Positions 46,301 through 58,870 of a stretch of 64,000 bases of DNA are shown here, in pieces. A program made the translations under genes and the position numbers. Position 1 is the stretch's first letter. Each line of letters opens with the position of its first letter. The notes beneath the pieces are model-generated. The model did no database searches, was not told the origin of the DNA, and saw nothing but the letters and a program-made list of their open reading frames with translations. The DNA is from Macrotis lagotis (lineage: Eukaryota; Chordata; Mammalia; Peramelemorphia; Peramelidae), in contig NC_133658.1 of the NCBI RefSeq assembly GCF_037893015.1, positions 632,391,354 through 632,455,353 on the forward strand, in the 5' to 3' direction.

Positions 46301-46515
46301 TTCAAATTAAAACAAATCTGAGGTAATATCTAATATGTATTAGATAGGCTAATAGGACAAACAAGGAAAATAACAAATGTTGAAAGGGAATATAGCGAAA
46401 ATTTGACATTAATGCACTGGAGGTTTAGTTGTGAACTGTATCAACCATTCTGTAGAGTAATTTGGAATAATTCCCAAAGGGCTATAAAACCATGCATCCC
46501 TTTTGACTTGCACAG
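43385..46515 (+). mobile_element. RT-less L1 (HAL1-like) with 5' UTR and ORF1 region
   Basis: 5' UTR from about 43385 (CAGCTCTTCCCC, later CCAGCACAGCCC), interrupted by a SINE. An ORF1-like lysine-rich region follows at about 44430-45520, with many stops. Near 46110-46130 the text passes straight from the ORF2 start context (GGAGGGAAATACAG) to post-RT text (AAAGTCTCATTTCTCAAACATATAG), so endonuclease and RT are absent. That is the layout of HAL1 half-LINEs; a private deletion is the alternative. The 3' end is cut by the L1 at 46530. Confidence 0.65.
43484..43648 (+). mobile_element. WSINE1-like SINE with perfect 18-bp target duplication
   Basis: AAATAAATTCTAGAGTGG is identical at 43466-43483 and 43649-43666. 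The body is well preserved, with an A-rich tail. Confidence 0.97.
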
Positions 46516-46529
46516 TCAGGTTACCACTA

Positions 46530-47863
46530 AACATATATATATATTTTTGATAAACATGTTTATTGATTAGTCATTTTTGGATATGAGCAATTAGGATTAA
46601 GGGAAGGAGATATATAACAATTTTTGTAAAGTGTTTTATAAAGTGTTCATCAGATTCTGAAAGGCTGGGTTTTCTTTTTGTTTTGCTTTATTTTATTTGC
46701 TTTGTTTTTCTTCCTCTGGATGGGGATAACATTGTCCATAGCCAGCAAAATACAGTTGTCCTAGCACTCTGAATTGCTGAAAGGAGTTGTTTCCATCAAG
46801 GCCGATCATCTCATAATGTTGGTAATATGTACATTGTTCTCTTTGTTCTGCTCCCTTCACTCAGCATCAGATGCTGTAAGTCATTCTATGCTTCTATAGA
46901 GTTCAATCATTTATGTTTTCTTATAGAACAATAATATTCCACAATATTCATGTACTATAGCTTGTTTAGCCAATACCCAATTGTTGGGCATCCCCTCAAT
47001 TTCCAATTCTTTTCCACTACAAAAATAGAGCTGCTATGAATATTAAAGAACATGTAGGATTTTCCCCAATTTTAGCAATTTCTTCTGGATGTAGACCTAA
47101 AATTGAAATTGCTGGACAAAGGGTATGAACAATTTAATGCTTTTTGGTCAAAGTTCCATATTGCTGTCCAGAATGGATGGATCAGTTCACAATTCCACCA
47201 GTGATACATCAATGTCTCATTCTTCCCACAACCTCTCCAACACTGATCATTTTCCATTTTTCTTATCTTAGTCAATCTGATAGGTATGAGGTGATACCTA
47301 ATAGTTGTTTGAATTTGCTTTTCTCTAATCTATAATGATTTGTAGTGCTTTTCCATATGATTATATATAGCTTTCATTTCTTCATTTGAAAATTGTCTAT
47401 TCATATCCTTTGACTACTTATCTATTGGGAAATAACTTGTAACCTTATAAATCTGATGCAATTCTCTATATATTTTAGAAATGAGACCTTTATAAGAACT
47501 TATAGTTGTGAAGATTGTTTCTCAGGTTTCTGCCTTCCTTTTAATTTTGGGAACATTGATTTTATTAGTATAAAACCTTTTTAATTTAATATAGTCAAAA
47601 AACATTCATTTTGTAATTTATAAAGTACTCTAATTCTTGTTTGGTCATAAATTAATCCTCTTCTCATAGATCTAATAGATCAAGCATTTCTTGGTCTATT
47701 AATTTATCTATGGTTGCTGTTTATGTCTCAATCCTATACCCATTTTTGCCCTTATTTTGGTATAGGGTGGGAGATGTAGGTCTATGCCTAGTTTTTGTTA
47801 TACTATTTTCTAGTTTTCCCTACAATTTTTGTCAAATAGTGAGTTCTTATTCTAGAAGCTGAC
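46530..47863 (-). mobile_element. 5'-truncated L1 (J), ORF2 C-terminus and 3' UTR
   Basis: Minus strand; 47072-47275 reads NDQCWRGCGKNETLMYHWWNCELIHPFW. The 3' UTR carries the GAATCTGATGAACACTTTA-type block, as in L1 D. Confidence 0.9.
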
Positions 47864-48289
47864 ATGGCAAACAAGATGAGAAGGCAGGGATTAATTACAG
47901 TCTACATTATTGGAGTTTATAAATAAACCAGTACAATAACATTTACTACCCATTGTTCAGCTTGTTTCAACTCTACCACTACTAGTATCATCATCACCAC
48001 CATGGTCATCATCATATCACTGTTATTGTTATTATCATGTCACCTTTCCAAGTTAAACTCATTACTAGGAAACTCATCATTATGGAGATTGCTTCAGCTT
48101 TAGCACTCAAACTTCATTATTCTTTTCATTTTCTTCAGTCCTTATCATTGGAAAGCATGAATGGGTAGTAAAAAAAAAAACTCCTTGCATAGCTTTGCAT
48201 AACAAAGGACTCAAAATCCTACCCAGCTCTGAAATTTATTATCAGCTGTTCCACCTGGTTTTGACTTGACAATCATCATGATGACCCCT
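47864..48289. other. No assignable feature
   Basis: Mixed sequence with an ATCATCATCACCACCATGG stretch; no gene seen. Confidence 0.45.
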
Positions 48290-48408
48290 TTTCAATTTTC
48301 TTTTGTATATTATCTTCTCCCATTAGATTGTAAATTCCTTGAATACAAAAATTGTTTTTCTTTTTATTATCTGTATTCAAGAGCTTAAGGCCTGAAACAT
48401 ACCTATTG
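48290..48408 (+). repeat. L2-like 3' end fragment
   Basis: AGATTGTAAATTCCTTGAA then GTTTTTC and ATCTGTATTC resemble the GTAAGCTCCTTGAGGGCAGGG-type L2 3' end. Confidence 0.45.
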
Positions 48409-48423
48409 AAATCTGTGTATTAA

Positions 48424-48810
48424 ACTAAAAGAACAATGTATACATTAACTACAACATTGTGAGATGATCAAACTTAATGGGAGCAGTTCCTCTCAGTAGT
48501 TCAGAGAGCTAGGACAAACCTATTAAACTGGCTATGGACAATACTATTGAAGAAAATCAAAACAAACAAACAAGCAAAAACCCCTTCAGAATCTGATGAA
48601 CACTTTATAAAAATTATCTCATATATCTCTTTCCCTTAATCCTAATTCCTTAACCAAAAATGACTAATCTGACTATTCTCAGCTGAGGGGAAGGGGGTGG
48701 GAAGGGAGTGAGGAAGGAAATTTTGTAACTTAAAAATATACATATGCATGTGGATAAGTGCTGAAAAAACTTTCATAGCATGTATTTGGAAAATTAAGAT
48801 ATCAATTAAA
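48424..48810 (+). mobile_element. Short L1 (K) 3' end
   Basis: 5'-truncated to the last part of ORF2 and the 3' UTR of the L1 D/J type (CAGAATCTGATGAACACTTTA). Flanks GAAATCTGTGTATTA (48409-48423) and GAAATCTGTAAATTA (48811-48825) are a near-perfect target duplication. Confidence 0.9.
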
Positions 48811-49094
48811 AAAGAAATCTGTAAATTAGTTTATTAAGGTATTTTAATTATTTGTTCAAATTAACACTATCAATTGTATGACTCTATAGAATTATTTGTA
48901 TAAATGATTAAAGGACAATGATCTTTTTCATCAACAATAATCTCTCATAAAGTGGAACAAATAGATCCTTAAATATTTGTAACTACCTTAATTTCAGTAC
49001 ATTTTCTGGAATATTACCTTTTCACCTAAAGTAAAATTCAATGGGTCAGAGTCAGTTACATTTTACAAAAAGGAGCCTCCATTTTTTTATAAAT

Positions 49095-49249
49095 TTTTTA
49101 AAGGGTTTTTGTTTTTTATTTGGTAAGGCAGTGGGGTTAAGTGACTTGCCCAAGGCCACACAGCTGGGTAATTATTAAGTGTCTGAGGCTAGATTTGAAC
49201 TCAGGTACTCCTGATTCCAGGGTCAGTGCTCTATCCACTGTGCCACCTA
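49095..49249 (-). mobile_element. WSINE1-like SINE
   Basis: T-rich start, AAGGCAGTGGGGTTAAGTGAC, CACACAGCTGGGTAATTATT, ending CTGTGCCACCTA; similar T7-AT flanks. Confidence 0.9.
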
Positions 49250-49995
49250 TTTTTTTAATAGAAAATCTTTATAGAAATTTCTTACAGAAAAATAAACCAT
49301 GCTTTTTCCCTTGCAGAAGCCTCTACCGGGTTCTAAGTCACTAAGATACATGTATTCATTCACTTACTAAGAGAATTTTCACTTTTTTTTACTTATTTTA
49401 CTGTTTTACCTAATGATCAAAATTTTACCTTAGGTATGATTTGTCCTATCTTCAACCACTATAGGGCTCCCTCAAGGCCTAACAGTATAAATGTCTCTTT
49501 TATACTATCACAAAATGACACAGACTCTGGAAGAAAGAGATTATATTTCTTTTTTTTAAAGATCTTCTTTTATATGTTTCAAATATAATTATTACATATC
49601 TAAGTGGGCAATCTTTCTCTGAAATTTTGGTTATTTGTGGAACTAATTGATAATTTATTGAAGAGAAAATATTTTCTAATATATTTTCATTTTACAAATG
49701 TAAGCAATGTAATTATATTTTTTTACAATCATTTCTTGCAATACTGCTTCTTTGAATTTAAAGATAAGAGCATATGTGTGAACAAGAGAATGATTAACTT
49801 AGGAAGAGCTATAAAATGTGTTGGGTTTTTTTTTAATCTCTAGATAGTGGCATTTAATCTCTCGAAAGGTGTCATGATTTGTATTTGGTTTGCAAAGTTA
49901 ACAGTTTATTAACAGTTAATTACAAATTAACTATTAAACTAATAATTAGTTTTCTGAAATTAAACTTTCTCCTTTTCATAGTCAAAAATCCTACT
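49250..49995. other. No assignable feature
   Basis: AT-rich, no gene or repeat that I can support. Confidence 0.45.
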
Positions 49996-50004
49996 TAATT
50001 ATGC

Positions 50005-50115
50005 AGTCACTAAACCTCTGTTTAGTTTCCTTAGCTGTGAAATGGGAATAATAATAGCACCCATCAGAAAGACTTGTTGTGAAGATCAAGTAAGATATTA
50101 TGTGTAAGGTTATTA
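50005..50115 (+). repeat. MIR/Ther1-like CORE-SINE fragment
   Basis: TAGTTTCCTTAGCTGTGAAATGG, AATAATAATAGCACCCATC and GACTTGTTGTGAAGATCAAG are diverged MIR core blocks. Confidence 0.65.
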
Positions 50116-50699
50116 GGACAGTTCTAGAGATAGACTTATTGTCTTTCCCCAACCCTGACAAATGCTATCCCATAGATCTTAAAAGAATTTTCTTTTAAAT
50201 TTTAATTGGATCCTCAAATTCCATTACTTTTAGTACAACTATATTGGAATGATAAGTCACTTATTTTCTGTGAAAAGGTTAAACTCCAATAACTTTCCAT
50301 GTTCATCTTATTAGAGTTCATTAGGCTTCCAATTATATATGAAGTCCAAAATCAAGAAGAGCCTTGTGCCTAAGTTGCTGAAGTAGGCAACTGCCTAGAA
50401 AATGTGATATGAAGACAATCATCTGGCTAAAGAGATCTCATTTGCCAGTCTTCCATGATGCTGTCCTTCCTTCATAAGCGATAAGTAAAACTTAGGTTGA
50501 GACATCCATTTTAAAAAGGCACACAACAAACCCATTTGAATTCAATAAAAAATAGTGTCTGATCTCTAAAAATTTACAGTATACAGGAGTGGTTTGGGAC
50601 TCTCAATCTTAACATATTCCTTGCTGCCTCATTTAAAATCACCAAACATATCCAATTTGTTGACAAATCCTTGTATATCTCCTTTATCATTTTTTATTC
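50116..50699. other. No assignable feature
   Basis: No domain-bearing frame or repeat boundary seen. Confidence 0.4.
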
Positions 50700-51173
50700 A
50701 CACTTCTTTCCTCTATCCCAGTGTAAACCCTCATTCAGATTTTTATCATCTCAAACCTAAACTTTTACAATAATCTTGTTTTTTTTTCCTGCCATGAGTC
50801 TTTCTGCACTTCACATCCTACACTCTGCAGGCAAAGAAATTTTCTTAAAGTATAGTTCTGATTGTTTCTTTTCATTATAGATCTAACCATGATATGTACT
50901 ACTCATTAAACTCCAATGATTCCCTCTTACTTTCTGAATCAAAAATCAAATCTTCCATTTGGTTTGTAAGGCCCTACATAGCCTGACTACTTCCTACCTT
51001 GCAAGGCTTTTCACATTTTCTTCCTTTCTACATCCTCTATGATTCAGTGACCCCCCAGGTCATCTTTCTGTTGTTCTTTACACAGGAATATAAAGAACAT
51101 ACTCTCCATCTAGGATACTCTTCTTCCTCTCATCTATCTACTGGGTTTTCCAAAGCTCAATTCAAACCCATTA
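50700..51173 (+). repeat. Possible L2-like 3' ORF fragment
   Basis: GTTTGTAAGGCCCTACA, GACTACTTCCTACC and CTCAATTCAAACCC follow the order of the L2 ORF2 C-terminal region, but identity is low. Confidence 0.4.
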
Positions 51174-51187
51174 AAAAGTAATCTCCT

Positions 51188-51341
51188 GGGGGTGGCTAGG
51201 TGGCCAGTGGAGAGAAGACCGGCCCTGGAGTCAGGAATGAGTTCAAATTTGACCTCAGACACTTAATAATTACCTACCTATATGGACTTAGGCAAGTCAC
51301 TTAACACCATTGCCTTGAAAAAACCTACAAAAAAAGAAAAA
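51188..51341 (+). mobile_element. WSINE1-like SINE
   Basis: GGGGGTGGCTAGGTGGCC start and A-rich end. Flanks AAAAGTAATCTCCT and GAAAGTAATTTCCT are near-duplicates. Confidence 0.9.
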
Positions 51342-51356
51342 AGAAAGTAATTTCCT

Positions 51357-53360
51357 TTATAAAATAAACCCTCGTCAACATTACTATATATGACTAGCAA
51401 GATACAGGAAAGGAGCTAGAAAGAGAAATTCCATTCAAAGTAACTTCAGACAGCATAAAATATCTGGGAATCTATCTGCTAAGGAAGACTCAGAAACATT
51501 TTAAAAACAATTACAAAACACTTCTCACAAATAAAATCAGATTTAAATTATTGGGCGAACATCAACTATTCATGGATAGCTCAGGTTAATATAATGAAAA
51601 TAACAATTCTACAAAATTAAACTACTTATTAAGTACCCTACCAATCAAAAATCCAAAAAGTTACTTTAATGAGTTAGAAAAATTGTAAGTAAATTCATAT
51701 TGAAAAATAAAAACTCAATAATTTCCAAACGATTTAATGAAAAAAAAGGGCAAAAGAAGATGGCTTGGCCCTATCAGATCTAAAATTATAATATAAAGCA
51801 TCAGTCATCAAAACTGTCTGGTATTGGTTAAGAAATAGAGTGGTGGATCAGTGGAATGGACTAGGTACAATAACAGGAAATGATGATAGTAATCTGCTGT
51901 TTGATAAACCCAAAGAGTTCAACTAATGAGATAAAAACTCTTTCTTCAATAAAAATTTCTGGGAAAATTGGAAGTTAGTATGGCAGAAACTTGGATTGGA
52001 CAAACACCTCACACCCTATACCAAGATAAGATGAAAATGGATATGGGATTTAGACATAAACAAATATTATAAGAAAACTAGAAGATCAAGGAATAGTTTA
52101 CCTGTAAGAACTATGGAAAGGGAAGCAGTTTATGACCAAGGAAGAGATGGAGAACATCATTAAAAACAAACTAGACAATTTTGATTACACTAAATTAAAA
52201 AGCTTTTGCACAGACAAAACCACTGTAATCTAGCTTAAAAGAAATGCAGTAAGTTGGTAAACAATTTTTAGAACTCGTATTTCTGACAAAGGACTCATAT
52301 CTAAAATATACAGAGATTTGAGTCAAATAAAAAAAACAAAAAAACTAAGCCATTCCCCAATTGACAAATGGACAAAGGCAATTACAGATGAAGAAATCAA
52401 TGTAATCCATAGTCATATGAAAAATTGCTCTAAATCACTACTTATTAGAGAAATGCAAATTTCTCTAGAGAAATTATTAGAGAAATGCAAATTAGGTACC
52501 ACTTCCAATATGATCAGAAAGGACAATGATCAATGTTGGAAGGAATGTGGGAAGTCTGGGACACTAATACATTGTTGGTTGAGCTGTGAACTCATCTAAT
52601 CTTTCTGGAGAGCAATTTGGAATTATGCCCAAAGAGCAACAAAAATGTGCATACCCTTTGATCCAGCAATACCATTACTGGTATCTATATCCTGAAGAGA
52701 TGAAGAAAAAGGATAAAAAACATCACTTGTACAAAAATATTCATAGCAGCCCTATTTGTGGTGGCAAAGAATTGGAAATTAAGTAAAGGTCCTTCAATTG
52801 GGGAATGGCTTAGCAAACTGTGGTATATGTATGCCATGGAACACTATTGTTCTGTTAGAAACCAGGAGGGATGGAAATTCAGGGAAACCTGGAAGGATTT
52901 GCATAAACTGATGCTGAACAAGATGAGCAGAATCAGAACATTGTGTACCTTAACAGCATCTTGGGAGTGATAATCAATCTTACTGGACTTGTTCATTTTG
53001 TCACTGCAACAACCAGGGGCAATTTTGGGCTATCTTCAATGGAGAATACCATCTGTACCCAGAGAAAGAATTGTGAAGTTTGAACAAAGACCAAAGACTT
53101 TAAATTTTAATTTAAAAAAAAAGTTATTTTATTATGTAATTTTGCTCTTTTACTTTATTTTTCTTCCTTAAGGATATGATTTCTCTTTCATCCATCACAT
53201 TCAACTTAGATCAATGTATACCATGGAACCAATGAAAAGACCAACAGACTGCCTTCTGTGGGGGTGGGGGAAGGGAAGCAAGATTAGGGGAAAAATTGTA
53301 AAATTCAAAATAAATAAAATAAAAAATAAATAAAATAAAAAATTCAAAATAAATAAAATA
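51357..53360 (+). mobile_element. 5'-truncated L1 (L), ORF2 C-terminal third and 3' UTR
   Basis: Starts after RT. The post-RT text is followed by the ORF2 C-terminal domain in frames 52318-52599 and 52586-52970 (NDQCWKECGKSGTLIHCW; VAKNWKLSKGPSIGEWL; ends TLTASWE). One frame change separates the halves, and one RT-distal segment carries stops. A short partial duplication around 52446-52495 repeats the TTAGAGAAATGCAAATT word. The 3' UTR is of the L1 B/C type and ends in an (AAAT)n tail to about 53360. Confidence 0.92.
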
Positions 53361-53400
53361 AGAGGAAGTATAAATGTTTCTCTTAAGAAGAACATGCAGG

Positions 53401-53553
53401 GGGCAGCTAGGTGGTACAGTGAAAAGAGCAACAGACCTGGAGTCAGGAGGACCTGAATTGAAATATGACCTCAGACACTTAACAATTACCTAGCTCTGGT
53501 ACCTTGGGCAAGTCACTTCACCCCATTGCCTTGAAAAATATAATAAAATATAG
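53401..53553 (+). mobile_element. WSINE1-like SINE
   Basis: GGGCAGCTAGGTGGTACAG, GGAGTCAGGAGGACCTGAATT, CTTGGGCAAGTCACTTCACC, A-rich tail. ATGCAGG occurs at both flanks. Confidence 0.9.
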
Positions 53554-53884
53554 ATACAAATGCAGGAAAGCTTTTATAATTATCCATTTAAAGAGGGGTG
53601 GGGAACATTTTTCCTGACAACACCATTTGAATATTTATAACATTATTCATGGGTTCCATTTGGTCAAAAATTTAATTAATTCATCCCTAGAAAGTTATTA
53701 GATTTGTTGAATTCTGAGTCCTGTCTGAGGTTGCCTTGGCAATGCCAGACCAGGCTGGGGATTCCCTGTTCATAATTTAAAGAAATATATTATACTTTTC
53801 TAATTAAATGACTTACATTAATCCTTTAAGTAATGAAATATGATTGCATAGATGCAGTTATTTTTTATATCTATGTTTACATTA

Positions 53885-54262
53885 AAACCCAGTGGATGAA
53901 GAATAAAATGAGCAGAATGAAGAGAAAATTGTATACAGCAATACTATTCAATGAGTAACAATTAAGTTGTTCTCAAATCAGTTACAAATGACCTATTAAA
54001 GGAAAAAACCTCTCCACTTCCAAAGAAAGAATTGAAAAATAGAAATATGCACATTATGGATATAAATATATTTGTATGTGAATATACATATTTATAATCA
54101 TATATATGTATTTACCTAAATACATGCATACATATATACATATATATGTTGGTTAAATGGTGCCTTATATCTAGTGTGGGTAAGGACAAAAAGGAGCAAA
54201 AGAGATAATTTAGAATTTAAAATGCAACAAAATTAAACTAAATTAAGTTTTTAAAAAATTCA
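53885..54262 (+). mobile_element. Old L1 3' end
   Basis: GAATAAAATGAGCAGAATGAAG, TTGTATACAGCAATACTATT, CCTCTCCACTTCCAAAGAAAGAA and an A-rich end follow the order of diverged L1 3' ends. It includes an AT-rich ATATACATATTTATA region at 54060-54150. Confidence 0.6.
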
Positions 54263-54815
54263 GTGAGAAATTACATGCTGGGAATTTAAGTGATCAAAAA
54301 CTACTGATCTTAAAAGTCTTTCAGATGCTGTCAGTTCTCTGCAATGTGCTAGACAGTACCTGTATCTAGGTGACAAAACTTCTTTTCTATCTTTTTGTGG
54401 AAACTACTAATTTTTACAAATGAATAGGCTAATTTTTACCTAGGAAAGAAGAAAAGGAAATAGAGCAATGGCAATGACTCAACTTGTTGATGGCAGTATC
54501 TGAACAATGGAACTTCTCCAAAGTAGAATAGTCCTTGTCAAATGAAATAGTCAAAGAACATATTACCTGAAACACAATGAATGAACAGACCTAAATAAAC
54601 ACTTGTGAAGTAGTTCTTCTGATTCCATATTTGTCAAATCAAGAAAACGAATCCTGGAATAGCTATTGCCACTCTATTAAAATGCCTCTAAATAAAGGTA
54701 CAGGTATTTATAGTAGTCTAATGTTTTACAGCTTTCCTCAAGGTTATTGGAAGAGAGGATGCAGTGCTGGAAGATCTAGGCTCAGATGCTATCTGGAATT
54801 TGCTAGCTGTGTAAT
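54263..54815. other. No assignable feature
   Basis: Short frames only; nothing recognised. Confidence 0.4.
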
Positions 54816-54828
54816 TATGTGAGACTTT

Positions 54829-54994
54829 TTTTTAATTTTTTAAATTTCTTTTAGGGTTTTGCAAGGCAAACAGGGTTAAGTGGCTTGCCCAAGGCCACAC
54901 AGCTAGGTAATTATTAAGTGTCTGAAACCGGATTTGAACCCAGGTACTCCTGACTCCAAGGTCGGTGCTTTATCCATTACTCCACCTAGCCGCC
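54829..54994 (-). mobile_element. WSINE1-like SINE with target duplication
   Basis: Complement of the standard body, ending CTCCACCTAGCCGCC. TATGTGAGACTTT occurs at 54816-54828 and 54995-55007. Confidence 0.95.
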
Positions 54995-55007
54995 TATGTG
55001 AGACTTT

Positions 55008-55727
55008 CATATCATAGATCTAGAAATTGAAATTCAGGTTGTTAAATAACTTGCCCACTTTTAGTCTAATTCCTCATCTGCAAAATAAACATAATAATAG
55101 CACCTACATCATAAAAATTATACATACAATCTAAATCTTTGTAACCTTAAAATAAGAATATTGTGATGACAATTACATTTTATACTATCAGACCATCTCT
55201 AGTCTCCAAGATCAGAGAACAAAAAACAAAACCTAGTGTCTCTTAATTCTCATAAAAGATAAAAAAACACTTCTCAAGAGTTGCAAGTACTAGCAACATG
55301 TACTTAATTTAAGCAGTTTGGATGTAACAGGATCAAGGTTTCCCCACCCTTCCGGCCAAAAAGATGCATGGCTCAGAGAACAATGTAACAACCTGGCATC
55401 CAACAGACCTGAGCATTGTTTCACTCTATCACATCTTATGTTTGACATCGCAAATGGCTACAAAGTGAAAGTGTTTCTTATTTTAGCAGGAACTCCCACC
55501 AGTAGAGATAATAAGAAAAGAAACAGAGGTGTATATATGCCATTAATGAATTAAATTGTTATATAACAAGTGTCTTAAAGAGCTTTTGTCAAACATTAAA
55601 TTTAAAAGACACAGTCCGAACTATACTGCATAAGAGTAATATTATGATTTCTTTTTTCCTTAGTGAGATATTCTAAGGCTGCCAGATAATCTGGCATAAC
55701 TACAAATGCAGGAAGTAAAGTTGTCTT
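55008..55727. other. No assignable feature
   Basis: The 78-codon frame at 55318-55554 shows no domain and no supporting context. Confidence 0.4.
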
Positions 55728-55922
55728 TCTGCTTTTCTGCCTCCTTCTATGTGTTATCTCTCACTTTAGATTCTAAATTCCTTGAAGGCCAAAGCTGTGT
55801 TTCTTTTTTTATTAGTTGTTTTTATTTTATTTTATTTTATTTTTGTTATTTTATTAATTGCTTAATTAGCAGTATAGTATGTGGCCCAAAATAGTCATTG
55901 AATAAATGTTTATTGAATGACA
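55728..55922 (+). repeat. L2-like 3' end with (TTTTA)n expansion
   Basis: TAGATTCTAAATTCCTTGAAGG and AATAAATGTTTATTGAATGAC are typical L2 3'-end words, split by a T-rich run with TTTTA units at about 55825-55850. Confidence 0.5.
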
Positions 55923-56384
55923 ATTCCCTAATTCATCAGTCAAATTTCAGGGAAACTTACCTATATGTTTTTATTTGTTTGCTTGTTTGTTTAGTTTAGT
56001 ATGTGAGTTAGTCTGTATGTGTGTGCATTTTTGATTATCAGATACCCAAATAACTGATTTCCAACCTATCTTTCTGGGCTAATGACTCATTCATCTCTTT
56101 GGGGCAGATTGTGCCATCTGGCCTTTGTGCTGTTCCTCACTTAACATTCCATCTCCCATTACAACCCCCTGCCCAATCCAACCCAAACATGCCACAGATA
56201 AAATGAATTTTCTCCCTTACCTTCACCTCAGAATCCCTAAAGTCTTTTGAATCTCAACTTGAGTCACCTAGATTCTGATACCCCAAGCCACTAGGACCTT
56301 CCTCTCAATTTTTCTTGTGTTTATTTTGTTTGTGCTTTTTTTACCTATCTGTATGAGTACATGTTTCCCTTAAAATAACATAAG
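55923..56384. other. No assignable feature
   Basis: Pyrimidine-rich, unique-looking stretch before the L1 5' end. Confidence 0.4.
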
Positions 56385-58870
56385 CTCTTCCAGGTGGAGA
56401 GAAGACACACTGTATTAAGTGCTCCTTGTTCTCCTCAAAAACAACATGGAAAAAAATCTCTTAACAGAAATTTGATCTACAAAACCCCAAAAGAGAAGCT
56501 AGGTGAAGAACACCTACCAAGGGGGTCTGTCTCAGTGGACCCTGGATGAACTAGGAAACAAGAGCAGAGGGTCAGAGTGAGGATAGCAGCTGGGGGAAGC
56601 CAGAGGGCAAGCATCAGCCATATAGGCTTTGGTGAGTGGCTGGTGCCTGATCCAACTTTAGCTGTGGAGTATTTAGCCATGGGGAATAGCGCTACAGGAG
56701 GGTGAGTTCCAGCACAGACTTTCAGAGAAAGCCTAGAGGACAACCAGCTGGGCCTGGGACCTGGGCTCAATACTTTAACTGAGCCATTTGCCCAGAACAA
56801 ACAATAAACAACTCCCACCCCCTCTGACTAAGGTGTGGGCAACAAAGTTAACTCCTTCCTCCAGGGCTCAGCACATTATTCAATGTCAACACAGACCCTG
56901 CTGCTGAGGGCTCCAAACACTCTAGAGAAAGAAACCAGCACTCCCTACTGATTGGCTATTAGAATTACTAAACCAAGTGAATAAAACCTCTAGGATCATC
57001 AAAAGCAAGAGACTGCCCCCCCCAACACAAGATCCTAGAAATATGAAGAAAGGCCAGTGAAAGGGGGATACATGGAGAAATACTTAGAATAAATAGATTC
57101 TAACCCAGCGAAATCTAGCACTTCTGAGGAGAATATGAATTGGTCTCCAGCCCAGAAAGACTGCCTTGGAAGGAGTTAAACAATCAATTGGAAAAATTGG
57201 GGAAAGAAACTCAAGAAAAAATTAATACCTTGCAATAAGAAAACAAATCATTGGAAAAATACAATTAGACAAATAAAAAAAATGAGTATAACTCTCTGAT
57301 CTTCAACTAGGCTAATACAGAAAGAAAATGATTCTCTCAAAATTACACTTGCACAAAAGGAAAACTCCTTCCAAAATAGAAATGACCAACTAGGAAAGAA
57401 GTTGCAAAAGGTAAATGAAGAAAAATCTTCTTCTATATAAAAAAAGAATGGAATCTGTGGAAACTAATGACTCCATGAAAACAAGATTCTATTAAACAAC
57501 ACCAAAAGATAAAAAAAGTAGAAGAAAATATAAAAGACCTCAATCAGCAAAACCACTGACATTGAAAACAGATCAAGAAGGGACAGCCTGAGAATTATAG
57601 GCCCTTCCTGAAAACACTGAAGAGAGGAAAAAAACCCTGAACTTATTATTACAGGATTTAGTGATGGAAAATTGCCCTGATAACATGGAACCAGAGGGCA
57701 AAATAGTTATTGAAAGAATACATCAATCCCCTCTGGAAAGAGATCCTAAAATGAAAACACCAAGAAATGTGGCCAAATTCCAGAATTATAAGGTAAAAGA
57801 AAAAATTCCTTCAAGCAGTCAGAAAGAAAAAAATTAAATACCAAGGAGCCACAGTAAGGATTATGCAGAACCTGGCTGTATCACCATTAATGGATTGAAG
57901 GGCCTGGAATGAGATATTCCTAAGAGCAAGGGAGCTCTGAATGCCATCAAGAATCAATTATCTGGCAAAGCTGAGCCTTCACTTCCAGGGGGAAAAAGAT
58001 GGACATTTAATAAAATGGGAGACTTCCAACTTTTGCTGATGAAAATACCAGAGCTAAATAGAAAATTTGGACATTAAACAGGAGGCTCAAGAGACACATG
58101 AAAAGGTAAAAATGGAGGGGGGGGTAATGAACAAAAAGCTATTCAATGAGATGAAACTGGTTTTATACCCTCTTGGGAGAAAGAGTCTCACAATGCTTGA
58201 GAATTGTAACTCTATTAGAGAAAATGAACCTAGCCAGAAGTGATGGACACTCATAACTTTTCTCTGACTCAGAATGATTTAAAAACAATACCTCCTTAAA
58301 AGGGGGGAAGCAAGGAGAAGGGAGGATGAAGGAGACTGAATGGGACACATCTCATTACATCAAGAGGTACAAAAGACTTATTGTAATAGAGGGGAGGAAG
58401 GGAAGAAGCGAGAACCACCTGAATAATCATCTCATCAGACTTGGCTTAATGTTAACTTAGACACACTCAGTTAAGAAATGTATCTTACCTTTCAAACATT
58501 AAAAGGGAAAAAGAGGAGGGGGGGGAATGGAGGAGAAAACAGGAAACTAACAGAAGGAAGGGAAGAAGTGGAAAGGGGAAATAATGGGAATGAGGGTTAA
58601 TATAACAGGGCAAACACAATGAAGGTGGCGGCATTAAGAAACAAATCACTAGGAAATATGGATAAAGGGAAAAAAGGGGAAAAATACAAACAGAAGAAAG
58701 ATAGCACAGAGAGCAATAAAACATTAGTAGTTATAACTTTGAATTTGAATGGGATAAACACTCCCTTAAAATGTAAGCAAATAGCAGAATAGATTAAAAA
58801 CCAGAATCCTACAATATGCTGCTTACAAGAAACTCATTTAAAGCAGAGAGACATGTAAAGAGTAAAAGTG
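56385..58870 (+). mobile_element. L1 element G (5' UTR, ORF1, inter-ORF, start of ORF2), cut by L1 H
   Basis: 5' UTR from about 56385. ORF1 aligns with L1 H: its ATG is at 57043-57045, but codon 6 is TGA where L1 H has TGG, so ORF1 is dead at once. The RRM region (57660-57830) and C-terminal region (58030-58085) remain visible. The inter-ORF stretch is purine-rich. ORF2 begins near 58725 (LNLNGINTPLK-like) and stops after about 45 codons at the junction with L1 H. The remainder, if present, lies beyond the window. Confidence 0.9.
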
